From: Candidatus Rokuibacteriota bacterium
Lineage (GTDB): Bacteria > Methylomirabilota > Methylomirabilia > Rokubacteriales > CSP1-6
Reading direction: 5' to 3'
NCBI GenBank assembly: GCA_003221515.1
Contig: QHSI01000103.1
Span: forward strand, 37,043 to 101,042
Length of the DNA: 64,000 nucleotides
How positions within the stretch are numbered: the stretch's first letter is position 1; each line of letters opens with the position of its first letter. The notes beneath the pieces were generated by a model. That model saw nothing but the letters and a program-made list of their open reading frames with translations. It ran no database searches and was not told where the DNA came from. This document shows, one piece after another, positions 52,146-59,400 of this stretch. The position numbers and the translations under genes were made by a program.

Positions 52146-53558
52146 ATGAGCCCCGCCGACCTCTGCTTCACGCCGGCCACCGAGCTGGTGGCGCTGATCC
52201 GCGCGAGAAAGCTCTCGCCCGTGGAGCTCACACGCGCCGTGCTCGATCGCGTCGAGCGCCTCAATCCCCTCATCAACGCCTTCTGCACCCTCACCGCCGA
52301 CGCGGCGATGGCCGCGGCGCGCGAGGCGGAGCACGCCGTGATGAACGGGGCCGCGCTCGGCCCGCTTCACGGCATCCCGTTTTCCATCAAGGACCTGCAC
52401 TTCACGAAGGGCATCCGGACCATGTCCGGCTCGTGCATCTTCGAGCATCGCGTGCCCGACGTCGATCCGCCCGTCGTCCGGCGTCTGCGACACGCGGGCG
52501 GCGTGATGCTCGGCAAGACGACGACGCCGGAGTTCGGCTGGAAGGGGCTCGGCGACAGCCCGCTGACGGGCATCACGCGCAATCCCTGGAACACCGGAAT
52601 GACGACCGGCGGCTCCAGCGCCGGGGCCGGCGCGGCGACGGCCGCGGGGTTCGGGCCGCTGCACCAGGGATCGGACGGCGCCGGGTCGATTCGGATTCCC
52701 AGCGGCTTCTGTGGGATCTACGGTCTCAAGCCGTCGTTCGGGCGCGTCCCGATGTGGCCGACCTCGAACAACGATTATTCATCGCACATGGGGCCGATGA
52801 CGCGGACCGTGGCCGACGCCGCGCTGATGCTCTCGGTGATGGCCGGGCCCGACGACTGGGACCGCACCTCGCTCGAGGCCGCGCCCGACGACTACGTCGG
52901 CAAGCTCCGTGCCGGGATCCGCGGGCTCCGCGTGGCGTTCAGCCCCGACCTGGGCGGGGTCCCCGTCGATGCCGAAGTCGCTTCAGTGGTGAAGGGGGCG
53001 GTCAGCGCGTTCCAGGAGCTCGGCTGCGTCGTCGAGGAAGCCAAGCCCGGCTTCGCCGACTCGCACGACCTGATCCGCTGCCTCTGGAGCGCGCACGAGG
53101 CGGGAAACTACGCCCAGCATGTTCCCGAGTGGCGGAGCCGGATGGACCCGGGGCTGGTCGCCTGCATCGAGGACGGGCAGCGCTACAGCATGGTCGACTA
53201 CGTCGAGGCGCGCGGCGAGAAGCTCGCGTACTGGGACAGCGTGCGTCCGTTGTTCGAGAAGTTCGATCTGCTCCTGACGCCGACGCTGTCGGTCGCCGCC
53301 TTCCCGGTCGGGCGGCTGAACCCCGAGCACTGGCCGCAGCACGCGTGGGACTGGATCGGCTGGGCCTCGTTCAGCTATCCGTTCAACTTCACCGGCCAGC
53401 CCGCGGCGACCGTGCCGGCCGGGTTCACGCCGGCCGGCCTGCCCGTGGGCCTGCAGATCGTCGGGCGGCGCTTCGCCGATCTCACCGTGCTCCAGGCCTC
53501 GGCGGCGTTCGAAGCGGTGCGTCCGTGGGCGCAGCGTAGGCCCGGGCTGGATTCGTGA
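52146..53558 (+). CDS. Amidase-signature family amidase
   Basis: The 470-residue enzyme keeps the triad K82 (FSIKDLHFTKG), S157 (TTGGSSAGAGA) and S181 (GAGSIRIPSG). It hydrolyses an unknown amide. CCGGGAGGACC precedes the ATG. The stop overlaps the GTG of the alpha/beta hydrolase gene, so carbamoyltransferase, amidase and hydrolase form one operon. Confidence 0.9.
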   Translation: MSPADLCFTPATELVALIRARKLSPVELTRAVLDRVERLNPLINAFCTLTADAAMAAAREAEHAVMNGAALGPLHGIPFSIKDLHFTKGIRTMSGSCIFEHRVPDVDPPVVRRLRHAGGVMLGKTTTPEFGWKGLGDSPLTGITRNPWNTGMTTGGSSAGAGAATAAGFGPLHQGSDGAGSIRIPSGFCGIYGLKPSFGRVPMWPTSNNDYSSHMGPMTRTVADAALMLSVMAGPDDWDRTSLEAAPDDYVGKLRAGIRGLRVAFSPDLGGVPVDAEVASVVKGAVSAFQELGCVVEEAKPGFADSHDLIRCLWSAHEAGNYAQHVPEWRSRMDPGLVACIEDGQRYSMVDYVEARGEKLAYWDSVRPLFEKFDLLLTPTLSVAAFPVGRLNPEHWPQHAWDWIGWASFSYPFNFTGQPAATVPAGFTPAGLPVGLQIVGRRFADLTVLQASAAFEAVRPWAQRRPGLDS

Positions 53559-54436
53559 GCGAGAAGGGGCCGCGGGTCTGGCGCGACCTGGACCAGGCCG
53601 AGGTGGACGCCGCCTACGATCAGGCCGCGTGGGCGCCCAACCGCCCACAGCTCGTCGCGCGCTACGCCACCAACAGCGAGGGGGTCCGCGCGCGCCTGGG
53701 CGCGCCCCAGCGCTTCGCGTACGGCCCCACGCCGGTCGAGGCGCTCGACCTGTACGCGGCTCGGCGTTCCTACGCGCCCATCAACGTGTTCATCCACGGC
53801 GGCGCCTGGCGGCGCGGGCTCGCCAAGAACTACGCGTTTCCGGCCGAGCTGTTCGTGCGCGCCGGGGCGCACTTCGTCGTGCCCGACTTCGCCGCGGTCC
53901 AGGACGTGGGCGCGAGCCTCCTGCCGATGGCGGAGCAGGTGCGGCGTGCCGTCGCGTGGGTGCGGCGCAACGCCTATCGCTTCGGCGGCGATCCCGAGCG
54001 CATCTTCGTCTCAGGGCATTCGTCCGGAGCGCATCTGGCCGCCGTCGTCCTCACGACCGACTGGCTGAAGGAGCTCGACCTGCCGGCGGACACCGTGAAG
54101 GGCGGCTTGTGCTGCAGCGGCATGTACGACCTCGCGCCGGTACGCCTGTCGGCGCGCAACGCGTACGTCGCGTTCACCGACGAGATGGAGCAGGCGCTGA
54201 GCCCGCAGCGCCATCTCGACACGCTGACGGCGCCATTGATCCTCGCCTACGGCACGCTGGAGTCGCCCGAATTCCAGCGCCAGGGGCGTGACTTCGCCGC
54301 CGCGCTGCGGGCGGCGGGCAAGCCCGTCGAGCTCCTGGTGGCCGACGGCTACAACCACTTCGAGATCATCGAGACGCTCACGAGCCCCTACGGGCTCCTC
54401 GGGCGCGCGGTGCTCGAGCAGATGAAGCTCACCTAG
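53555..54436 (+). CDS. Alpha/beta hydrolase (esterase/kynurenine-formamidase-like)
   Basis: The 293-residue protein has the oxyanion-hole motif HGGAW (about 81-85), the nucleophile elbow GHSSGAH (Ser near 156), and a C-terminal His in DGYNHFEII. The HGGxW plus GxSxGAH pattern occurs in HSL-type esterases and formamidases. Given its coupling to an amidase, an ester, formamide or carbamate substrate is plausible. Confidence 0.85.
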   Translation: MSEKGPRVWRDLDQAEVDAAYDQAAWAPNRPQLVARYATNSEGVRARLGAPQRFAYGPTPVEALDLYAARRSYAPINVFIHGGAWRRGLAKNYAFPAELFVRAGAHFVVPDFAAVQDVGASLLPMAEQVRRAVAWVRRNAYRFGGDPERIFVSGHSSGAHLAAVVLTTDWLKELDLPADTVKGGLCCSGMYDLAPVRLSARNAYVAFTDEMEQALSPQRHLDTLTAPLILAYGTLESPEFQRQGRDFAAALRAAGKPVELLVADGYNHFEIIETLTSPYGLLGRAVLEQMKLT

Positions 54437-54453
54437 GCGCCCGTTCGGCCCCC

Positions 54454-54508
54454 TCGAACACGGCGTCGAGCTGGCCCAAGCCCGCGCCGCAGCAGGGGAT
54501 TGGCGCGG
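54454..54508. repeat. Intergenic modules shared with the 38.65-kb hairpin region
   Basis: Three short modules found at 38654-38695 recur here with small changes and in another order: TCGAACACGGCGTCGAGCTG (54454-54473), CCCAAGCCCGCGC (54475-54487) and GGGGATTGGCGCGG (54495-54508). All lie in non-coding sequence. A degenerate dispersed repeat is possible; chance similarity in GC-rich sequence is not excluded. Confidence 0.35.
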
Positions 54509-54556
54509 TCAGGATAGTTGTCCGGCCGCCGTCCCGTTCCGTGCCATCCTGGAAAA

Positions 54557-54985
54557 GTGCGCGGCACCGCAAGCACGATCGCTCTCCTGGTCGCCGTCCT
54601 CTTGGTCGGCTGCGATGGGTTGTGGCTCGACACGTACTGGCGCAGCGAGAAGTACGTGCTCATCGCCGTCGATGCGCGCGGCCAGATGTCGCTGTCGGTC
54701 GATATCGGCAACGGGATGTCCGTGGGGCTCGTCGGCCCCACGGTGTTCTCGATCGGCGCGGACGACACGCACATCGTCGTGAAGCAGCATCCGAGTAACG
54801 ATCGGTCAGGGAAGTCGGTCGACCGTACGACGACCCACTACTTCGTCGTGACGAGGACGATGAGCCCCGACCTCGCGGCGCGCCAGCAGGGCGTTCGCGG
54901 ACCTCTTGGCCAGGACGAGTTCGACCGCCTGGCGGCCGCGCTCTCCCTGCCGTCGTTCAGCAAGACATTCGACGATCTCCGATGA
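54557..54985 (+). CDS. Small predicted lipoprotein
   Basis: The 142-residue protein starts at GTG with a lipoprotein signal (STIALLVAVLLVGCDGLW). The mature part has beta-rich segments (KYVLIAVDARGQMSLSVDIG, HIVVKQHPS) and a helical end. It recalls the DUF3997 type, but this is uncertain. The GTG at 54557 fits the signal better than an in-frame start at 54518, which would add 13 polar residues. Confidence 0.6.
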   Translation: MRGTASTIALLVAVLLVGCDGLWLDTYWRSEKYVLIAVDARGQMSLSVDIGNGMSVGLVGPTVFSIGADDTHIVVKQHPSNDRSGKSVDRTTTHYFVVTRTMSPDLAARQQGVRGPLGQDEFDRLAAALSLPSFSKTFDDLR

Positions 54986-55058
54986 GGCGCCGCGAGCTCG
55001 TGGCCCTCGCCGGGAGCTAACGCGTGACGACGGCCATACGCGTTGCGCTAGCGATTCG

Positions 55059-55517
55059 CTACCCCTTCAACATCTCCTCGGCGACGCGCTTGACCTCCGC
55101 GGCGTCCACCTGGCCCTTGTGCGTCTTCATGACGTCGCCGACCAGGCGGCCCACCTGCTTGGCGTCGGCGATCTTGAGCGCGTCGAGGCGCTCGCGCACC
55201 AGCGTGCGAAGCGATGCCTCGTCCATGCCCTTGGGCAGGTAGCGGTCGCAGAACCCGATCTCGAAGTGGAGCTGGGCGGCGTGGGCGGCCCCGCGCTCGC
55301 CGAGCTTCTCGAACTCGCCGAGCGCCTTCTGGAGCTGCTTGCGATAGGCGCCGATGACATCGCGGACCAGCGCGTCGTCGACCTCCCCCGAGAAACCCTT
55401 GGCGGTGCGGCGCTCGCCGAGGCGCGACTTGATCATGCGCACGACGTCGGCGGTCTTCGAGTCCTTGGCCTTGATGGCCTGCGTCAGCGTGTCGTTGAGC
55501 TGCTGCTCCAGTGCCAT
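55059..55517 (-). CDS. GatB/YqeY-domain protein
   Basis: The 152-residue protein matches YqeY: ALEQQLNDTLTQAIKAKDSK, VVRMIKSRL, the acidic middle, IGFCDRYLPKGMDEASLRTL, and GRLVGDVMKTHKGQVDAAEV. It resembles the tail domain of GatB and may bind tRNA or assist amidotransferase reactions. CCAGGAGGCGTC precedes the ATG. It lies 21 bases after the DppC-type permease gene. Confidence 0.92.
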   Translation of the reverse strand: MALEQQLNDTLTQAIKAKDSKTADVVRMIKSRLGERRTAKGFSGEVDDALVRDVIGAYRKQLQKALGEFEKLGERGAAHAAQLHFEIGFCDRYLPKGMDEASLRTLVRERLDALKIADAKQVGRLVGDVMKTHKGQVDAAEVKRVAEEMLKG

Positions 55518-55538
55518 GACGCCTCCTGGTGCTGAGCT

Positions 55539-56423
55539 TTACTGTACCCGCAAACGCGGGTCCAGCACGTCACGAAGGCCGTCGCCCAGGAGGTTCAAGC
55601 CGAGGCCCGAGAGCGTCAGCGCCAGGCCGGGGAAGAGGCTCACCCAGAACGCCTCACGGATCACGTTCTTGCCGCTGGCGATGACGTTGCCCCACGACGG
55701 CACGTAGGGCGGCACGCCGACACCGAGGAAGCCCAGGATCGCCTCGGCCAGGATCGCGTAGGCGAAGATGAAGCTCGCCTGCACCAGCAGCGGACCCACG
55801 CAGTTCGGCAGGATGTGGCGGAACGCGATCATCAGATCGCGCCGGCCGAGCGCGCGCGCGGCCTGGACGTAGTCCAGCTCACGGATGCTGAGCACGGTGC
55901 TGCGGATCAGCATGGCCGTCCGCGGCGTGTACACGACCGAGAGCGCGAAGATGACGTTGCCGACGCCGGGGCCGCGCGCGGCCATCAGCGCGATGGCTAA
56001 TAGGATGGCCGGGAAGGCCATGAGGCCGTCCATGATGCGCATCAGCACGAGATCGACGCGCTTGTAGTACCCGGCGATCAGGCCGATCGCGATACCCCAC
56101 AGCGACGTCAGCGCCATCGTCGTGGCGCCGACCAGGAGCGAGACCTGACCGCCGTACAGGACCAGGCTGAAGACGTCGCGGCCGAACTCGTCGGTGCCCA
56201 GGAAGTTCGCCGCGCTCGGCGGCTTCAAGCGCTCGGCCGGGTTGAGCCGCCGGGGATCGTGGGTGGAGGCGACGCCGGCGAGCAGTGCCGCGAGCATCAC
56301 GACGGCGAGGATCACGGCGCCGACGCCGATGTTCCGGTTGCGCGCCAGACGCGCGAGCCAGCTCGGTCGCGCCGCGGCGTTGCGCGTGACGACCTCGCTC
56401 CGGGCGACGGCGGCGTCACTCAT
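55539..56423 (-). CDS. dppC: ABC transporter permease, DppC family
   Basis: The 294-residue permease has an N-terminal helix, PPSAANFLGTDEFGRDVFSL and the inner-membrane loop YVQAARALGRRDLMIAFRHI typical of DppC/OppC. It overlaps the DppB gene by 8 bases. No ATPase genes are beside it, so the operon shown (binding protein, DppB, DppC) is incomplete. Confidence 0.92.
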   Translation of the reverse strand: MSDAAVARSEVVTRNAAARPSWLARLARNRNIGVGAVILAVVMLAALLAGVASTHDPRRLNPAERLKPPSAANFLGTDEFGRDVFSLVLYGGQVSLLVGATTMALTSLWGIAIGLIAGYYKRVDLVLMRIMDGLMAFPAILLAIALMAARGPGVGNVIFALSVVYTPRTAMLIRSTVLSIRELDYVQAARALGRRDLMIAFRHILPNCVGPLLVQASFIFAYAILAEAILGFLGVGVPPYVPSWGNVIASGKNVIREAFWVSLFPGLALTLSGLGLNLLGDGLRDVLDPRLRVQ

Positions 56424-57360
56424 AGCGGATTCGCGGATCGATGAGCACGTAGACCGCGTCCACCGCCAGGTTGATGAGCACGTACGCGGTCGCGGTGACC
56501 AGGATCACGCCCTGCACCACCGGGTAGTCGCGGCGCAGCACGGCCGAGATGATCAGGCGGCCGAGGCCGGGGATGTTGAACACGATCTCGGTCACGACCG
56601 CCCCGCCGATCAGGATCGCCATCGTGATGCCGATGACGGTCACGACCGGCACCAGCGCGTTGCGAAACGCGTGGACCCACGTGACCACGCCCGTCGACAA
56701 CCCCTTGGCCCGCGCCGTTCGGATGTAGTCCTGCTGGAGCGCCTCCAGCATGCACGAGCGGCTGATGCGCGCGATCAGCGCCGACTGGTTGAAGCCGAGC
56801 GACACGGCCGGCAGCACCATGTACCGCAACGCCGCCACGGGGTCCGCGAAGATCGACGCGTAGCCGGCGGCCGGTAGCCAGCCCAGCCGCACCGCGAAGA
56901 GATAGATGAAGTTCAGCGAGAGCCAGAAGCCGGGCACGCACACGCCGAGCAGCGCGCCCAGCATGAGCGTGCGATCCCAGAGCGAGCCGGGGTAGGCGGC
57001 GGCGATGATCCCGGAGGGCACGCCGATCAGGATCGCGACCAGCAGCGCCGAGAAGGTCAGCACCATCGTCGGCTCGGCACGCTCCAGCAGCGCCGTCACC
57101 ACCGGGCGATCGAGGAAGTACGACTGGCCGAGGTCGCCGCGAAGCACGCGCGCGTAGAACTTGACGAGCTGCTCGTGCAGGGGCCGGTCCAGCCCGAGCG
57201 CCTGGCGCGTGGCGTCGATCTGGGCCGGCGTGGCGTCGGGGCCGAGCATGACGCTGACCGGGTCGCCGGGAATCAGGTGGATCAGCAGGAAGACGACGGT
57301 GACGACCACGGCCAGCACCGGGATGAGGGTCAGGAGCCGTCGGACGAGGTAGACCGTCAC
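56416..57360 (-). CDS. dppB: ABC transporter permease, DppB family
   Basis: The 314-residue permease has DppB/OppB features: LVRRLLTLIPVLAVVVTVVF, IHLIPGDPVSVMLG, YIRTARAKGLS and NIPGLGRLIISAVLRRDYPV. The start is GTG at 57360. A perfect 11-bp hairpin lies between it and the binding-protein gene upstream, which may set its expression below that of the binding protein. Confidence 0.92.
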   Translation of the reverse strand: MTVYLVRRLLTLIPVLAVVVTVVFLLIHLIPGDPVSVMLGPDATPAQIDATRQALGLDRPLHEQLVKFYARVLRGDLGQSYFLDRPVVTALLERAEPTMVLTFSALLVAILIGVPSGIIAAAYPGSLWDRTLMLGALLGVCVPGFWLSLNFIYLFAVRLGWLPAAGYASIFADPVAALRYMVLPAVSLGFNQSALIARISRSCMLEALQQDYIRTARAKGLSTGVVTWVHAFRNALVPVVTVIGITMAILIGGAVVTEIVFNIPGLGRLIISAVLRRDYPVVQGVILVTATAYVLINLAVDAVYVLIDPRIRYE

Positions 57361-57368
57361 CGGCGCGA

Positions 57369-57399
57369 GGCGGGCGCCGTCGCTCCGGCGGCGCCCGCC
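57369..57399 (-). other. Intercistronic hairpin between the binding-protein and DppB genes
   Basis: GGCGGGCGCCG (57369-57379) and CGGCGCCCGCC (57389-57399) form an 11-bp perfect stem around a 9-base loop. No T-run follows, so it is more likely an mRNA-stabilising element than a terminator. The stem ends eight bases before the dppB GTG and could also affect its translation. Confidence 0.6.
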
Positions 57400-57410
57400 A
57401 CCTCACGCTG

Positions 57411-58976
57411 TTACTTCTCGACCCACACGTTGTAGAAGCGGATGCGCTCGGTCTTCTCGTTGAAGCCCTTCGTGGTGTTGCGGATGGCCCGCAGCCCGAA
57501 GAGATCGCCGTAGCGGATCACCGGCACCTTCTCGTAGAACTGCCGCGTCTGCTGCTCCCACAGCGCCATGCGCTTCTTGGGATCGGTCTCGCGCGCCAGC
57601 TCGGCCTGGAGCTTCAGGATGTCCTCGTCGGTGGTCCAGCCCGGCCAGCTCGGCGTCAGGAACACCGGATGGGTCGGATCGTAGAAGGCGCCGATGCCGG
57701 TCGTGAACGCGTCGTACTCCTTCGAGTTGTTGCGCCGCTTCACCAGCGTGGCCCAGTCGACGACCTGAAGGTCGATCGTGAAGCCGACGTCTTCGAGCTG
57801 CTGCTTGGTCAGCAGCGCGAAGTCGTACATCCACTTGTACTCCTGCGTCGTCATGAACCGGATCGGCTCTTTCTTGTAGCCGGCTTCCTGGAGGAGCCGC
57901 TTGACCTTGTCCTTGTTGTGCTCGTTCCACGGCAGCCCCGAGAGCTTCGTGTGCCAGGCGGCGATCTCCGGGGGCACCAGGCTCGAGTCCATCCGGTAGA
58001 ACTCCGTGTGGCCGCCCGCCACGTTCTTCATGATGGGCTCGATGTCGATCGCGGCCTGCCAGGCCTGACGGAGCTTCTGGTTCGTCATCAGGCCTTCCTT
58101 CTTGTTCAGGACCGCGACGAGCCAGTAGTAGGGCTTCGTGACGATGGGACGCAGGTTCGGGTTCTTCTTGAGCCGGTCGTAGGCGTCGAGGTTCAGGTCG
58201 TCGGCGAAGTCGAGCTCGCCGGTCTCCACCTGGGCCACCCGGGTCGCCACCTCCGGCACCGGCTGGAAGCGCACCTCGTCGAGGTAGGCGGTCTTGCCGC
58301 CGCCGTAGCCGTTCGGCTTCTCGTTGCGCGACTTGTAGTCGTCGAAGCGCACCATCCGGATGTACTGGTCGGGCTTCCACTCGGCGAGCTTGAACGGGCC
58401 GGTGCCGATCCACTCGGTGGCCTTCACCTCCGGCGCGAACTTCTCGGCGATCTCCTTGGGATAGATGGCGCCGAAGTTGTTGGGCACCGCCAGCGAGATC
58501 AGCACGATCGCCGACTTCTCTTTGAGCTTCATCTCGACCGTGTACTTGTCGACGGCTTTCCAGTCGGCGACCTGGGCGAAGAGCGCCTTGCCGTAGATCG
58601 ACTGCTTGCCCCAGCGGGCGAGCGAGGCGACGACGTCCTCGGAGGTCATCTCCTTGCCGTTGTGGAACTTGACGCCCTGGCGCAGCTTGAAGGTGTAGAC
58701 GAGGCCGTCCTTGCTCACCGTGTGGCTCTCGGCCAGCATCGGGATCGGACGGTTGCCGTTGTCGAGGCTGTAGAGCCCCTCGTAGACGTGATTGGTCAGC
58801 ATCTCGGTGATGCTGGCGGTCGTCCAGTGCGCGTCGAGGGCGGGCGGCTCACCGAGATTGCCGACCTTCAGGATGCCGCCCTTCTTCTGCGCCTCAACGG
58901 TAAGGACGCTACCGGCGACGAGTACCAGCGACGCGACGCCGAGCAACACCGCACGGCGATGCGGTCTCATTGACAT
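57411..58976 (-). CDS. ABC transporter solute-binding protein, family 5 (dipeptide/oligopeptide type)
   Basis: The 521-residue protein has a signal peptide (RRAVLLGVASLVLVAGSVLT) and SBP_bac_5 motifs: LNTLGEP-like GNLGEPPALDAHW, TFKLRQGVKFHNGKEMTSED, GTGPFKLAEWKPDQYIRMV, and ATRVAQVETGELDFADDL. GGAGGTGGACC precedes the ATG at 58976. It feeds the DppBC permeases encoded downstream; the ligand is unknown. Confidence 0.92.
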   Translation of the reverse strand: MSMRPHRRAVLLGVASLVLVAGSVLTVEAQKKGGILKVGNLGEPPALDAHWTTASITEMLTNHVYEGLYSLDNGNRPIPMLAESHTVSKDGLVYTFKLRQGVKFHNGKEMTSEDVVASLARWGKQSIYGKALFAQVADWKAVDKYTVEMKLKEKSAIVLISLAVPNNFGAIYPKEIAEKFAPEVKATEWIGTGPFKLAEWKPDQYIRMVRFDDYKSRNEKPNGYGGGKTAYLDEVRFQPVPEVATRVAQVETGELDFADDLNLDAYDRLKKNPNLRPIVTKPYYWLVAVLNKKEGLMTNQKLRQAWQAAIDIEPIMKNVAGGHTEFYRMDSSLVPPEIAAWHTKLSGLPWNEHNKDKVKRLLQEAGYKKEPIRFMTTQEYKWMYDFALLTKQQLEDVGFTIDLQVVDWATLVKRRNNSKEYDAFTTGIGAFYDPTHPVFLTPSWPGWTTDEDILKLQAELARETDPKKRMALWEQQTRQFYEKVPVIRYGDLFGLRAIRNTTKGFNEKTERIRFYNVWVEK

Positions 58977-59049
58977 GGTCCACCTCCGATCGTGGGTGAG
59001 CCAATTTAGCACACGAACGGCGGCGTCGGGACAGAAGGGCGAGCGGCGA

Positions 59050-59256
59050 TCAGAACATCGCGAGCATGCTCCGGACGCCGCGCAGCAAGCCTCGCAGGCC
59101 ACGCGCCTCCGGCTGCCACCGTCGGAGCTTTGCTCGCGCGCCCGTCTTCCAGTCGCAATGGGTACCTCGGGCGCAGTCGGGGCAGAGATCCGACTTGCGG
59201 ACGAACTCCAGGCACGGGCACGCGAGGCAGGCGCAGAGAACCATCGTGGTCTTCAC
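59050..59256 (-). CDS. Small Cys-rich protein, possibly metallothionein-like
   Basis: The 68-residue frame begins VKTTMVLCACLACPCLEFVR (GTG start) and continues SDLCPDCARGTHCDWK. The first half holds eight cysteines arranged CACxxCxC then CxxCxxxxxC, like bacterial metallothioneins (CxCxxCxC ... CxxxCAxGH), although the usual C-terminal Cys/His cluster is missing. The second half is Arg/Leu-rich (LRGLLRGVRSMLAMF). About 85% of codons end in G or C, supporting real coding. It could bind Zn, Cu or Cd. No ribosome site is evident; ATG at 59244 is an alternative start. Confidence 0.5.
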   Translation of the reverse strand: MKTTMVLCACLACPCLEFVRKSDLCPDCARGTHCDWKTGARAKLRRWQPEARGLRGLLRGVRSMLAMF

Positions 59257-59400
59257 GAGTCGGCGTAAGCAGCAAGACTGATTCCATCGAGCTTTGCGAG
59301 GAACTACACCGGGATACGAATATCGTGATGTGACGTCGCGTGCACGCTGTATGAAGAGGGCTGACCACTTCGGAGTTACGAACTACATAGTCGAGGCCAC
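59257..59400. other. AT-richer intergenic region after the RND gene
   Basis: The 144 bases between the RND stop and the Cys-rich gene are visibly less GC-rich than their surroundings and hold no convincing gene. The short palindrome ACGAATATCGT (4-3-4) shares CGAATAT with the arsM operator. On the minus strand this region would be the promoter of the Cys-rich gene; no clear -35/-10 pair was found. Confidence 0.35.

Noticed and set aside
54986..55058. AACGCGT ... ACGCGTT inverted repeat between convergent genes as a terminator
   Set aside because: The 7-bp stem has a 12-base loop and no T-run on either strand; too weak to call.
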